Below are positions 1 to 10,700 of a DNA stretch of 64,000 nt, in pieces (positions within the stretch are counted from its first letter, which is position 1; every line of letters starts with the position of its first letter). The notes beneath the pieces were generated by a model. It was not told the origin of the DNA and made no database searches. It saw nothing but the letters and a program-made list of their open reading frames with translations. Source of the DNA: Phytophthora colocasiae (taxonomy: Eukaryota > Oomycota > Peronosporomycetes > Peronosporales > Peronosporaceae); assembly GCA_018806915.1 (NCBI GenBank), contig JAGKQI010000049.1:1612001-1676000 (forward strand), in the 5' to 3' direction. The position numbers were made by a program, and so were the translations under genes.

Positions 1-59
1 ATCTATAGTAGGTAAGCAAATACAATTGCGGCGAAGTTTCTGCCACTTTAAGCAACATG

Positions 60-1157
60 TTACGTTTCCTTTGCGTCTTTCAGACCGGTGAGAGGCAAAA
101 TCGGTTCGAGATGATCTTTACGCCATTCTGGAGCTTTTCCATACGCGTATACGGACCCATTAACCAGAATGGCACCGACAACGAACTGCCCATTCGGCAC
201 CTTGTCGAACACAAAGACCGACATGATGACGGAGAGCACAACAGCGATTGATGTAGCGAAGGCCTTCAGAATGTTGTCAGCGTACTTAACGACGACAGCC
301 GTTAGGAGACCACCAAAAGCGCTCATGCCGATAGCAGCCCACACCACTGGGCGGTAGCCGTAGAAGAATCCACGAGTCATAATGGAGCCAAAGTCGTTGT
401 ACACCAGACCACCACCAGATAGAGCTAGACCGAGGAAACACATCTGCACGTTACGTTCCCAGAGTGTCGTCTTAGAACTGGTTCCCTTGAGGATCTTCTC
501 AAAGTACACACCAGCAAATCCAGAACAGACGCAAGCAGCTACAACAGCCAGAAGTCCCTTTGTAGTGCTTTGTGCACTCTGATCAGCCTTTGCAGCACTT
601 GAAGCATCGTCATCCATTTGCACAAGCGCAACGCCCATCATAAGCGTGACAATTGCTCCCCATTGCGTGATCAACACCGTTTTCCGCAGCATCACGACAG
701 AGAAGATAGCCGTAGTGAGGATCTTGAGCTGGTACATGACTTGGAAAGTAGGTGCATCGAGGTTGGACACCGCCACATATTGCAGATTGTTCTGTATCAC
801 GTAGAGCATCGCGGGAATGCTCACACGCAGCAGCTCCTTCCCATTAGTGATCGTACGGAAGGACTCGCCCATGCGCTTCCGTCGCTGCGGTTCATTCAGT
901 GCATTAAATTCCTGGAATAGATAGACACAGTCAGTTGCAACGTAGGATTACTTATAGCAATGCAATGCACTCACGTGGAAGAGCACAACAAGACAAGTAG
1001 CTAACTTCAATGCCTCCCCTACGAACACAGCGGTGGAGGGATTAAAGCGCGGGTAATTACCGACACGCGAGAGTCTCATAAGGATGGCCAACAGGCTGTT
1101 CTGCACGCACAAGACGCACAGACTCGCATACTTGAGCGCCGCCGGGGACAACTCCAT
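60..1157 (-). CDS. Nucleotide-sugar transporter (SLC35A-like), 2 exons
   Basis: Predicted Golgi/ER multi-pass transporter exchanging a UDP- or CMP-sugar for the nucleotide monophosphate. Exon 1 is 975-1157 (61 codons, starting MELSPAALKY) and exon 2 is 60-911. The intron 912-974 has GTGAGT...CCAG borders and is phase 0. The spliced protein is about 344 aa, the usual length for the family. Family hallmarks are the segments AMLYVIQNNLQYVAVSNLDA and TFQVMYQLKILTTAIFSVVM, with about ten hydrophobic segments and a cytosolic loop NALNEPQRRKR after the second. A late segment VVKYADNILKAFATSIAVVL is also typical. Substrate (UDP-galactose, UDP-GlcNAc or CMP-sugar) cannot be decided from sequence. It is divergent from RFC1, with 231 bp between start codons. 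Confidence 0.9.
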
Positions 1158-1388
1158 GACTACGAGGAGCTACGTATGATACTGACTCTAGGGACACGTT
1201 TGCCGTTTATCGCATGAATTTGATTGGTCGAAACGGAATGGATACATTTATTTTGATTGGTAGAAATACTGATTTAACATGACATCCCACACTCTTTACA
1301 AGAACAGCAGAGTTCATCTCCCTGTACAAGAGCTGTTTAATATTGGCGGGAAAGTCACAAGAGGAAGATCCATACTGTTGTAACGGCG
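1158..1388. promoter_or_regulatory. Divergent intergenic spacer between transporter and RFC1
   Basis: These 231 bp separate the two start codons, so both promoters must lie here or overlap the 5' ends. The spacer is AT-richer than its flanks. I could not identify a convincing oomycete initiator element and make no finer call. Confidence 0.4.
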
Positions 1389-4317
1389 ATGGACATCCGC
1401 TCGTTCTTCCAGAAGAAGCCTCCTACCAATGGCAGCAGTGGGAAGAAGATGGCTACAAAGGCCAAGTGTACGTAGCTGTAGAGTCTTCCTCATATTTGTT
1501 GATACCTGTGTTAATTAATATGAACTTTTGTAGCTGCAAAGCAAGCAGAGCCAGAACCGACGCCTACAAAGCGTCCCGCAGCCCGTCGAGCCGCCAAAAA
1601 GAACGTAGTGGTGCTGGACGACAGTGAAGACGATGGAGACGTGGTTATTAGCAAGCGTAAAGCTCCTGCTAAGAAGAAATCGCAACGTGTAGACTCAGAC
1701 TCGGACTTTGAGATGCTGAGTGACGAAGAGAAGCCCAAGAAGCAGCCGATGAAGAGGCTACGTCGTGCTGTGAAGAACAGTGACGAAGATGAAGAGATGC
1801 CGGAAGTCAAGTCTGAGGTGAAAGAGATCAAGCCTTTCACTGTTTCTTCTAAACAAACAGCTGATGATGTAGACGAAGCTCCTGTAAAGCAGGAAGGAGC
1901 GTTGAAGAAGGTGCCAGCTCCATGCTCTGGCTGTCTGGATGGGAAGACATTTGCGTTCTCTGGAGTACTGGACAGTTTATCCCGTGAAGATGCAGTACAT
2001 CTAGTCAAAAGTTGCGGTGGTTCTGTTGCAAATAGCATCACGCGAACCACAAAGTATCTGGTGATTGGCACTACATTGGAGCAGGGTGGTAAAGTGACGG
2101 ACGGATCGAAGTACAAGGAAGCTGTGGCCAAGAATGTTCGTATCTTGACGCAGAATGAGTTCTATAACCTGATCACGGAAGCTGCAGCTGCTCAACAGGC
2201 ACAGGATTTGGCTGCTGAGAAGGCGAAGATCAAGGCAGAAGCTGCTGGAGCAAGAACTGCTTCTTCTAAAGGCAAACAGAAGCTGAACACGTAAGTGACA
2301 GCTTAATTTCTGTGAGAGTTGATGCGATTCAAACTGATAACGTGTGTATTTTGTACTGTAGATCCATCAATGTTGAACTGTGGACGGATAAGTACAAGCC
2401 GCAGACTCTCGACCACATGATTGGCAACATTGAGCTTGGCAAGAAGCTAATGGTGTGGCTGAAAGACTGGGAAGCGATGCACGTCAAAGGAACCAAGAAA
2501 GTCCCGTTCACAACCAAATTGTCTGAGAATCGTGGAGCGAAGACTGTGTTACTATCAGGACCCCCTGGTATTGGCAAGACTACAATCGCAAACCTGGTCG
2601 CCCGTCAGTGCGGCTTCGAGTGTACTGAACTGAACGCGAGTGACACCCGAAGCAAGAAAATGCTGCAAACTGGGCTGAAGGATGTTTTAGGTACCCAGGC
2701 GCTTCAATTTGGCGTTCCAAGTGGGAATTCCAAGGAGAAGATGCACCTCGCTCGTCGTGTGATCATCATGGACGAGGTTGACGGTATGTCTGGTGGTGAT
2801 CGTGGAGGTACAGCGGAGCTTATCCAGCTTATCAAGAAGTCGAAAACTCCAATCATTTGCATCTGCAATGACCGTCAAAGCCAAAAGGTGCGGTCGCTGG
2901 CAAATCACTCGTTTGATTTACGCATGCGTCGCCCCACCAAGGTTCAGATTGGTAAGCGGCTGATGGAAATCGGCTTGAAGGAGGGGCTCCACATGGAGAA
3001 GAACGCAATCGAAGAGGCTGCAGACCGATGTGGCAACGATATTCGACAACTGCTCACGCAGATGCAAAGATGGCGCCTTACCACGACGAATATTACGTAC
3101 GCAGACATGGTGAACCCTTCTTCCCAGCACAACAAGGACGAGAGTTTACGATTGAACCCGTTCAGCGCCACCCAGCAGATTTTTCAGCGTGATATCTCTT
3201 TTGACGCAAGAAACGAGGCTTATTTCGTCGACTACGACTTGATGCCCCTCATGGTTCAGGAAAACTACATTCAGAGTATCATGAACAACAAGATATCGTC
3301 GGACGAGAAGTTGGAGAAAGCGATGTACGCATCAGAATTCATCTCGGAGAGTGACTTGTTGAACACGTATGTTCGAGTGGAGCAGCGTTGGGATCTTCTG
3401 ACGAAACAGGCCGCCATGAATGTCGGCGCCTGTGTGTACTCGGCTGGATTTATCGGACACCCAGAGTTTTCCAAGTACGCTCATGCTACGGGTTTGTCGG
3501 TACACATAGTAGTCCTTACACTTGTTTGCTTTTTGTTTACTTTTAGGTGGCTGGGAAAGAATTCATCGGCTTCCAAGTCGAAACGATTGCTCAGCGAACT
3601 GTCTGTTCGAATGCGATCACACGCCTCCGGTTCCCGAGAAGGTTTATATTGCTTGTGCTTTAAGAACTTTTGGACAACTCCTCATTTGATATTGATTTTT
3701 GTTTACGCAGTCATTCGTCTCGACTACGTGCCATACATGAAGGAGATCCTGCTTAAGAAACTGCTGTCAGGAGACGACGTACGTTTGTTTGATATCCTGG
3801 TTTTATTTACTGGAATCTTATTGCGTTTATTGTTCAGAACATTGACGAGGTGATTGAGCTTCTGGACGAGTGCGAAATTACCCGTGAAGACCTGACGGAG
3901 TCAATGGAGAGCTTCAAGTTCCCTGGCATTAAGCGCCACTCCTACTCGGAACTCGACACAAAGGCCAAGACAGCGTTTACCCGAATGCATGTGCCTACTG
4001 CTTCTATCTGATCTAATTCACATATTAACTGGCACCATTATTTTCCCAGGTATAACAAGGCATCACACAAGTCGCAGGCAGTAGTGGAATCGGTACTTGG
4101 ATCTACCACCATAAAAAAAGGACGAGGAAAGGCCGCCGTCAAGGGCGAAGACGATGGTTTACCACCTCCTTCAGATGCCGAAAGCGAACCAGACGACGAG
4201 GAAGATCTGGATGTCAGCAAGTTCCAGAAGAAAGCTCGTGGTGGTGCGAAGCGGAAGGCCCCAGCTGCGACAGCAAAGAAGACACGTAAAGCGCCCGCGA
4301 AGAAACGCCGTACGTAG
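1389..4317 (+). CDS. RFC1: Replication factor C subunit 1 (clamp-loader large subunit), 7 exons
   Basis: Loads PCNA onto primed DNA in replication and repair. Exons by splice signals and frame: 1389-1467, 1534-2290, 2362-3495, 3547-3641, 3711-3778, 3838-3986, 4050-4317. Together they give 2550 nt (849 aa), all in frame. The start ATG is chosen because the protein opens MDIRSFF, the PCNA-binding N-terminus typical of RFC1. Order: basic/acidic linker, BRCT domain (from CSGCLDGKTFAFSGVL), clamp-loader AAA+ domain opening ELWTDKYKP with Walker A SGPPGIGKTT and Walker B IIMDEVDGM, then the RFC1 C-terminal domain (WLGKNSS...). It ends in a Lys-rich tail. The fourth exon's donor choice (3495/3496) is the least certain. 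The sixth intron needs a GC donor (3987) to keep frame. Short introns and strong conservation argue for a functional gene. Confidence 0.93.
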
Positions 4318-4439
4318 TTACGTGTAATGATCGATAGTTTTGCAGTATACTGTTCGAAGTTGAAGTTACGAGGAGTGATGTACGTTTTTGCATGAGTGAT
4401 GGTCACCAATGTGATTTAACCCAAACGGCTACACGCACT

Positions 4440-4456
4440 TCACTTTGTAGATTCGA
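4440..4456 (+). promoter_or_regulatory. Candidate oomycete initiator for the RING/IBR gene
   Basis: The sequence TCACTTTGTAGATTC resembles the oomycete core promoter, an initiator (TCAYTYY) followed closely by an AT-rich flanking element. It sits 56 bp before the ATG at 4496, where oomycete transcription usually starts. This is pattern recognition only. Confidence 0.35.
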
Positions 4457-4495
4457 CATCCGACAATCTTCCGACTAGCGCACAAGCTGATCATC

Positions 4496-5716
4496 ATGGC
4501 AGCCACGTGCCAAATTTGCCTGGACGATGTCGACGATTCCCAACTGGTTTTAAAAGTTTGTGGAAAGAGCTGCACTGCTGTCATCTGCCGTCACTGTCTG
4601 GGCCGTCACGTTGAGGTGACGCTGCAAAAGTTCTACCCCGGTCTCCTTCCTCGCATTTGCTGTCCAATCTGCCTCGTCGTAATGCATGCAAGTTGCTGGG
4701 AAGGTCGCGCCCCTGTTGATATTAGGACGACGTTAAGGACGACGTACGGTAATTTGTGCCGCCAGGCGTGTGCGTTATTGCCGCCGTGCTGCCACAAAGA
4801 GGACTATACACACCTACCGGTGTTTGACCCAGTCCGCAAACCTTCGGACCCAATCGCGTTGCTACCGTCTCAGGTTGAAAACTTCAAGAAAATGTGCACG
4901 AGGTTTTGTCGACACAAAATGGAGCCTCGAGCCGTACTGGACTATGCTTTTGACACCTTCGGAGAAGAGAAAGCTTTGGTGGTTATGAATGAATTGGCGA
5001 TTCCGCGTATTCAAGACCCGGAACGACGTGCTACGCTGCTGCTATCGTTGATGTACTTCCGACCCAATACCAAGACGCACTGCTGTGGCTTCAAGTTCTG
5101 CTTCAACTGCAAGTGCATGGGCCACCATGACTCCTGCGCTGAGGAATTCGATGAAGACAACGATCTTGTGCGCTGCCGTTCATGTCGAGTTCTTTTGCTA
5201 AAGGTTGAAGGCTGTGATCAAGTGGTATGTGTGTGTGGATTCGACATGAGCTGGACTCAGGAGCAAATGCTCAATCAGAAACAAAAGAAGAAGCTTGTAC
5301 CTGTGGACATCTATGATCTCGCGTTGGCGGATTATTGGCTCGTGTTTCGCTACAAGCAAAGCAATGTAAATACGTTGATTTGGCTGCAGAAGGAAGTGGT
5401 AGCAGTTCGTCAGCTACTACGTCCAGTGTTTGCAAAACACTTTTGGCGCTTCCGCTTCAACAAGATTCTGTCAACGCTAAGACCGGCGTGGGATGCAAAA
5501 CGTGCACGATACGTTGATGAAACTACTGTTTCGGTCAGGGGTATTCTACGACCTGCACTGTCATCTTTCATTTGGCGTATACGGTTTACCAGGGTGGTGT
5601 CTACCATGAACTCTCAGTTGTTCTGGAAAGCGTATTACCGATGGCATCCCAACGAACTTGAGACTGAGGCGGAGGAGATGAATATATTATACATTGAAGT
5701 GTACGATGAGGAGTGA
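4496..5716 (+). CDS. RING/IBR-type zinc-finger protein, putative RBR E3 ubiquitin ligase
   Basis: A 406-residue intronless ORF. Residues 5-65 form a RING-like cluster (CQICLDDVDD, CGKSCTAVICRHC, CCPICL). Around residues 200-260 there is a second Cys/His region (HCCGFKFCFNCKCMGHH). It is followed by CRSCRVLLLKVEGCDQVVC and CGFDMSW, which matches the IBR/RING2 pattern of RBR ligases, with a Cys in the usual catalytic neighbourhood. RBR enzymes pass ubiquitin from E2 to that Cys and then to substrate. The C-terminal 130 residues are basic/aromatic with two related segments (KHFWRFRFNKILSTL and SFIWRIRFTRVVSTM) that I do not recognise. The start is the first ATG after the candidate initiator. Family is fairly sure; activity and substrate are unknown. 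Confidence 0.75.
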   Translation: MAATCQICLDDVDDSQLVLKVCGKSCTAVICRHCLGRHVEVTLQKFYPGLLPRICCPICLVVMHASCWEGRAPVDIRTTLRTTYGNLCRQACALLPPCCHKEDYTHLPVFDPVRKPSDPIALLPSQVENFKKMCTRFCRHKMEPRAVLDYAFDTFGEEKALVVMNELAIPRIQDPERRATLLLSLMYFRPNTKTHCCGFKFCFNCKCMGHHDSCAEEFDEDNDLVRCRSCRVLLLKVEGCDQVVCVCGFDMSWTQEQMLNQKQKKKLVPVDIYDLALADYWLVFRYKQSNVNTLIWLQKEVVAVRQLLRPVFAKHFWRFRFNKILSTLRPAWDAKRARYVDETTVSVRGILRPALSSFIWRIRFTRVVSTMNSQLFWKAYYRWHPNELETEAEEMNILYIEVYDEE

Positions 5717-5827
5717 GAACACAGACTTCACGTTCTGACCGGCGTTCGAGCTCATTCTGAAACTGCAGACGAAAATACCAGACTTTATATTCTGACTCAC
5801 ACTTGAATTCGATCTCATTCTGGAATG
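5717..5827 (+). repeat. Diverged tandem duplication after the RING/IBR gene
   Basis: Two related stretches of about 50 bp (5717-5766 and 5777-5827) share the order CAGACTT, ATTCTGAC/GTTCTGAC, TTCGA[GT]CTCATTCTG. The copies differ by substitutions and a short indel. A G-rich homopurine run (11 Gs after an A at 5934) follows at 5929-5945. No coding function seen. Confidence 0.4.
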
Positions 5828-6016
5828 TCAGAACAGGAGCGACTGTCACCGATAACTGGAGTTCAAGGAGACGTAAATACGTGGTTTGTGAGTTATGACA
5901 GGGAGTGTAGATTTAAACTTGAGCTAGTGGGGGAGGGGGGGGGGGTATCAGTATGAACTTGATAGGGACCCAGACCTATTGGTGCAATTGGTGCAATTAG
6001 TCCATCAACTGTATGA

Positions 6017-6268
6017 CAAAAGATCGGCGAAGTAGCGACGCACTGGGACGGGCTTACACCAATTGAGTACGCACACGCCAAGATCAAGCTCGGTGATGTC
6101 TTCGATTACTACACCACAGATGGCGTACTACAAGTTCCCAAGTGGAGATGCTTCAAGTACGCAGTGGAGCATTACCTCGAGAACGACGCGAAGATCAAGT
6201 ATCACCCGAGTCGCGTTCATGAATTTATCGAGGAGAATGGGATCGATCGCTTGGAGGAGATGGAGTAA
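6017..6268 (+). pseudogene. Orphan 83-codon coding fragment, gene of unknown family
   Basis: An open frame follows directly after a TGA (6014-6016) and ends at TAA 6266-6268. It has no ATG until its second-last sense codon. The translation (KIGEVATHWDGLTPIEYAHA ... WRCFKYAVEHYLENDAKI ... IEENGIDRLEEME) has protein-like composition and a plausible alpha-helical C-terminus. The lack of a start and the abrupt 5' edge suggest the 3' end of a decayed gene, or a last exon whose earlier exons are lost. I do not recognise the family. Confidence 0.45.
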
Positions 6269-6418
6269 AGCGGAAGTTTTTCAGCTGCCTTTCTTACTAA
6301 ACATGTTAACCTGCATTCGCTTTCCAGAAATTAACATTGTTTAATGTATCGACCTTCTCTTATCGCAAATATGTAGACGGTAGGTTTGAGATACACTTCA
6401 CGTGTCGGACAATAAGCC

Positions 6419-6474
6419 TGGCATGACTCATGCCGGGGTTCGCTATATATCTCATGCGCATGAGGGATATAGCG
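6419..6474. repeat. Adjacent palindromes (hairpin-forming)
   Basis: GGCATGACTCATGCC (6419-6433) is a near-perfect 15-bp palindrome. The 34-bp stretch 6441-6474 (CGCTATATATCTCATGCG then CATGAGGGATATAGCG) is a near-perfect palindrome with two mismatched pairs. They lie in a gene-free stretch. They could be the tip of a MITE, a transcription-termination hairpin or a binding site. Confidence 0.5.
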
Positions 6475-7758
6475 AGCCTGAAACGGAGAACTGAATAACC
6501 TATACACGTTAAAGTTGAAGTCATAAGCCGGTCCACCGATACCTACAAAATACATGCAGACAGAAGCTACCAGCTCCACAGGGCAAAGATTCGACCAGGT
6601 CCGCACTATACAGGGTATCTATGCTAGCCAATACCCTCCAAAGCTGTGAATTAAGTTTCATGAACACTGCAAACATTACCCCACTCTCCTTGCTTGTCGT
6701 ATCTTCAGCGCCTTAATCAATCTCTGGGAGGAGTGATGCCTTGCACTGTGGACTTGCTCACCACCTACAACCATTGCTCAATATCAACATCTCCGATCTG
6801 TATGCCAACGCTAACGTGACCACTAGTAATAGAGACCTCCTCACCGACATGACTGGAGTGCCGACAACCAGCTCAAAGTTTGAGGCAGGCCAGATGGATA
6901 CACAGGGCGCGTCACTGAGTGTGACACGTTGGAGGCATCATCTGGAACGCAACGCCTCGTCTATGAGTAGCCATTTCAAAGTGATATGCATACAATTAAC
7001 AAGGTATATTGATTATCAGCGTAAAAAATAAGTTAAAGTTTAACCTAGCGCATAAATTATCCTAGGATATATAATTTCACAGGAGAGTTGACATTTGGGA
7101 GGCGCGTCGACACTGTTTCGAAAAGGCACTAGGGTGACGTCACTCGAATGACGGGCTCTTTTGACTTTGACAAGCGTTCTTGGCCCCACGCTGCCAGCAT
7201 TGCTGACTCCCAGCAAGCTACAATATGAAGGCTTCCGTGCCATCAGAGTGAAAATGGTTTGACAATTTTGTTCCGATACACACTTCCACGCTCTTCACGC
7301 ACGCATCCTTGCCTGCATTGCATTTCCTGGCTGGTCTGGCACTTTAATTGACTGCGATCGAGGTACAGCGCCGCTTTCAGCGGTGCCTCCAGATCTCCAT
7401 CCGCGTACGTGCGCTTCGAAGAAAGCGAGCGAAGCGCAAAGAAATCAGCTATGGCGTCTGGAGGCTGGGTCGAATGACAGCGCACACCAGAGGAATGCGT
7501 TGGTCCACCGGCTTCGGCGGCCCATCTCCTCCTCTCCTCGTTCCCTTTCACCTCGTTTTTGTATTGGCGACGTACGTCATTCGCTGCAGCAGTGGCCCAA
7601 GCCACCAAAACGATGACGTCGCTCTAAAAGCTCTCGCTGACAACCAGCCTGGCCGTTAAACTTGAACGTTCTATCTATCAATTTCAACGAATCAACATGC
7701 ATATCTTCCAATCATCCCACTCATTGGTCAAAAATGCTGATTTCAACACGCACAACGC
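6475..7758. other. Gene-free spacer before the carboxylase gene
   Basis: No supported gene was found in this 1.3 kb. Several open frames of 60-120 codons exist on both strands but have no recognisable motifs or start context. TCATTGGTCAAAAATG at 7721-7736 loosely resembles an oomycete initiator plus AT-rich flank and may be the promoter of the carboxylase gene. Confidence 0.4.
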
Positions 7759-10700
7759 ATGCACGCCCGCCACCCGAACAAGAACGAAGCAGCCTTCCTC
7801 CTCGCCTCCATGACCGACCATTCCACAACTGGAGCTGCAGGGGAGACGACACCCGACACGCAAGACATGGTGGCCCAGGAAGCGATCCCAGACGTCCAGG
7901 CAGCCACCGACGCGGCGCCGCGCAGTGACAGCAATCCGCTGAGTTACGCGAGTATGGACGAGTATGTGCGTCTGCAGAATGGTACGCGCCCCATTAAATC
8001 CATTCTCATTGCCAACAACGGTATCTCGGCCGTCAAGGCGATCCGCAGTATCCGTAGCTGGAGCTACGAGATGTTCGCTGACGAACACGTCGTCACGTTC
8101 GTCGTTATGGCTACACCCGAGGACCTCAAGGCCAACGCAGAGTACATCCGTATGGCCGAACACGTCGTGGAAGTGCCCGGCGGCTCCAACAACAACAACT
8201 ATGCCAACGTCTCGCTCATTATTGAGATCGCTGAACGCTTCAATGTCGACGCTGTGTGGGCTGGATGGGGCCACGCCTCGGAAAACCCCCTTCTGCCGGA
8301 CACTTTGGCTCAAACCGAGCGTAAGATTGTCTTCATTGGCCCTCCGGGCAAGCCCATGCGTGCATTGGGAGACAAGATTGGTTCTACTATCATTGCGCAG
8401 AGTGCAAAGGTGCCTACGATCGCCTGGAATGGTGATGGTATGGAAGTCGACTACAAGGCACACGACGGAATCCCCGATGAGATCTACGACGCGGCTATGC
8501 TGCGTGACGGCGAGCACTGTCTGGAAGAATGCAAGCGCATTGGATTCCCGGTCATGATCAAGGCCAGTGAAGGTGGAGGTGGCAAGGGTATCCGTATGGT
8601 CCACGAAGAGTCCAAGGTGCTGTCTGCCTGGGAAGCTGTGCGTGGTGAAATCCCCGGTTCCCCCATCTTCGTCATGAAGTTGGCGCCAAAGTCGCGCCAC
8701 TTGGAGGTGCAGTTGCTGGCGGATACGTACGGCAATGCGATCGCTCTTAGCGGACGTGATTGCTCCGTGCAGCGTCGTCACCAGAAGATCGTTGAGGAAG
8801 GCCCCGTGCTCGCCCCCAATCAGGAAGTTTGGGAGAAGATGATGCGCGCTGCCACTCGCCTCGCTAAGGAGGTCGAGTACGTTAACGCTGGTACCGTTGA
8901 GTACCTGTTCAGTGAGCTGCCGGAGGACAATGGCAACTCGTTCTTCTTCTTGGAGCTTAACCCGCGTCTTCAGGTGGAACATCCCGTGACGGAGATGATT
9001 ACCCACGTGAACCTTCCGGCCGCCCAGCTGCAAGTGGCTATGGGCATCCCGCTGCACTGCATCCCCGATGTGCGTCGTCTGTACAACAAGGATGCGTTCG
9101 AGACGGCCCCGATCGATTTCGACACAGAGAAGCAGAAACCCCCGCATGGACACGTCATCGCCGCGCGTATCACCGCTGAGGACCCGAACGCCGGTTTCCA
9201 GCCTACCAGCGGTGCCATTCAGGAGCTCAACTTCCGCAGTACGCCCGATGTGTGGGGCTACTTCTCGGTGGATTCGTCCGGTCAGGTGCACGAGTTCGCT
9301 GATTCACAGATTGGTCACTTGTTCTCGTGGAGCCCGACCCGTGAAAAGGCCCGTAAGAACATGATCCTCGCGCTCAAGGAGCTGTCTATCCGTGGTGATA
9401 TCCATACGACAGTCGAGTACATCGTAAACATGATGGAGTCGGACGACTTCAAGTATAACCGCATCTCCACGTCGTGGCTGGACGAGCGTATCTCGCACCA
9501 CAACGAAGTGCGTCTGCAGGGCCGTCCGGACCCGTTGATGGTGGTCTTGGTGGGTGCTGTGTGCTGCGCGTACCAGGCATCGAACGCCCTTCAGGAGGAC
9601 TACGTGAGCCAGATTGAGCGCGGCCAGATCCCGCACAGCGACTTGCTGTCGCAGGAGGAATCACTGGAGCTTATCTACGAAGGCATCAAGTACAACATCA
9701 AGGCGTGCCGCAGTGGCCCCATTCAGTTCACACTCTTCCTCAACGATTCGTACGTGCAGGTGGAGATTCGCACGCTGTCGGACGGTGGTTTCCTGGTTCT
9801 GTTGAACGGCAAGTCGCACGTTGCGTATGCTACCAAGGAAGCTCAGGGCCTGCGTCTTGTCGTCGACAGCCACACGTGCGTGTTCACCAAGGAGTATGAC
9901 CCCACACGTCTCGTGACCAACACGGCCGGTAAGCTTGCCCGCTACCTGGTGGACGATGGTGCCAGTTTGCGCCGTGGCATGCCGTACGCTGAGATCGAGG
10001 TGATGAAGATGTACATGCCTCTACTCACCCCGGAGGCCGGTGTCATCCGTCTTCTCAAGTCAGAGGGTGCTGTCCTGGCGCCGGGTGACTGCATTGCTAC
10101 CATGGAGCTGGATGACCCGTCATGTGTTAAGAAGTCCGATGTGTTCATGGGCAAACTGCCTTCGTCGGAGAACACCAACGGCAACAGCACCAAGTCGGTA
10201 CACAAGCTGCGCAAGTCGGTGGCCGTGCTCAAGAGTGTGCTGCAGGGCTACTACGCCCCGGACGACCTCACGCAGAAGGCGCTGGTCGACCTGTTCCAGG
10301 TGCTTAATGAGCCGCTCCTCCCTGTCGAAGAGATCAAGGAGGCCATGTCATCACTGGCCGGTCGCATCCCGCTAGACGTCTTCGCGAAGATCACTGACAA
10401 GATTCAAACGTTCAAGAAGGCTGTGTCTGAGGAGCCGACGGCCACCCACGAGTTCAACGTCGCGGAGGTTGTCGAGATCCTGGAGGAGCACAAGAAGACG
10501 CTCGATACGGACCGTAAGCGCTCGGACTTCGAGGCATCCGTGCTGACGCTGCGCGATATTGCCACGAAGTACAAGCACGGCTTAATCTCTGGCGAGGAGG
10601 CGGTTCTGACGGACCTGATCAACGAGTACTTCACGGTGGAAACCGTGTACGCGAACTCGCATAACATTGAGGACGTGGTGATGGCTCTGCGCCAACAGAA

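Noticed and set aside
1511..2131. Minus-strand frame of 206 codons opposite RFC1
   Set aside because: Composition is the complement of Lys/Glu-rich RFC1 codons; no supporting motif.
5929..5945. G-rich run as a telomere-like or quadruplex element
   Set aside because: A single homopurine stretch without repeated spaced G-tracts; noted only.
6741..7659. Several 90-120-codon frames in the spacer before ACC, on both strands
   Set aside because: Overlapping, motif-free and without start or splice context.
7684..9291. Long minus-strand open frame (535 codons) opposite ACC; similar ones at 12490-13233 and 13384-14385
   Set aside because: They mirror the GC-rich codon pattern of ACC, carry no motif, and overlap a certainly functional gene.
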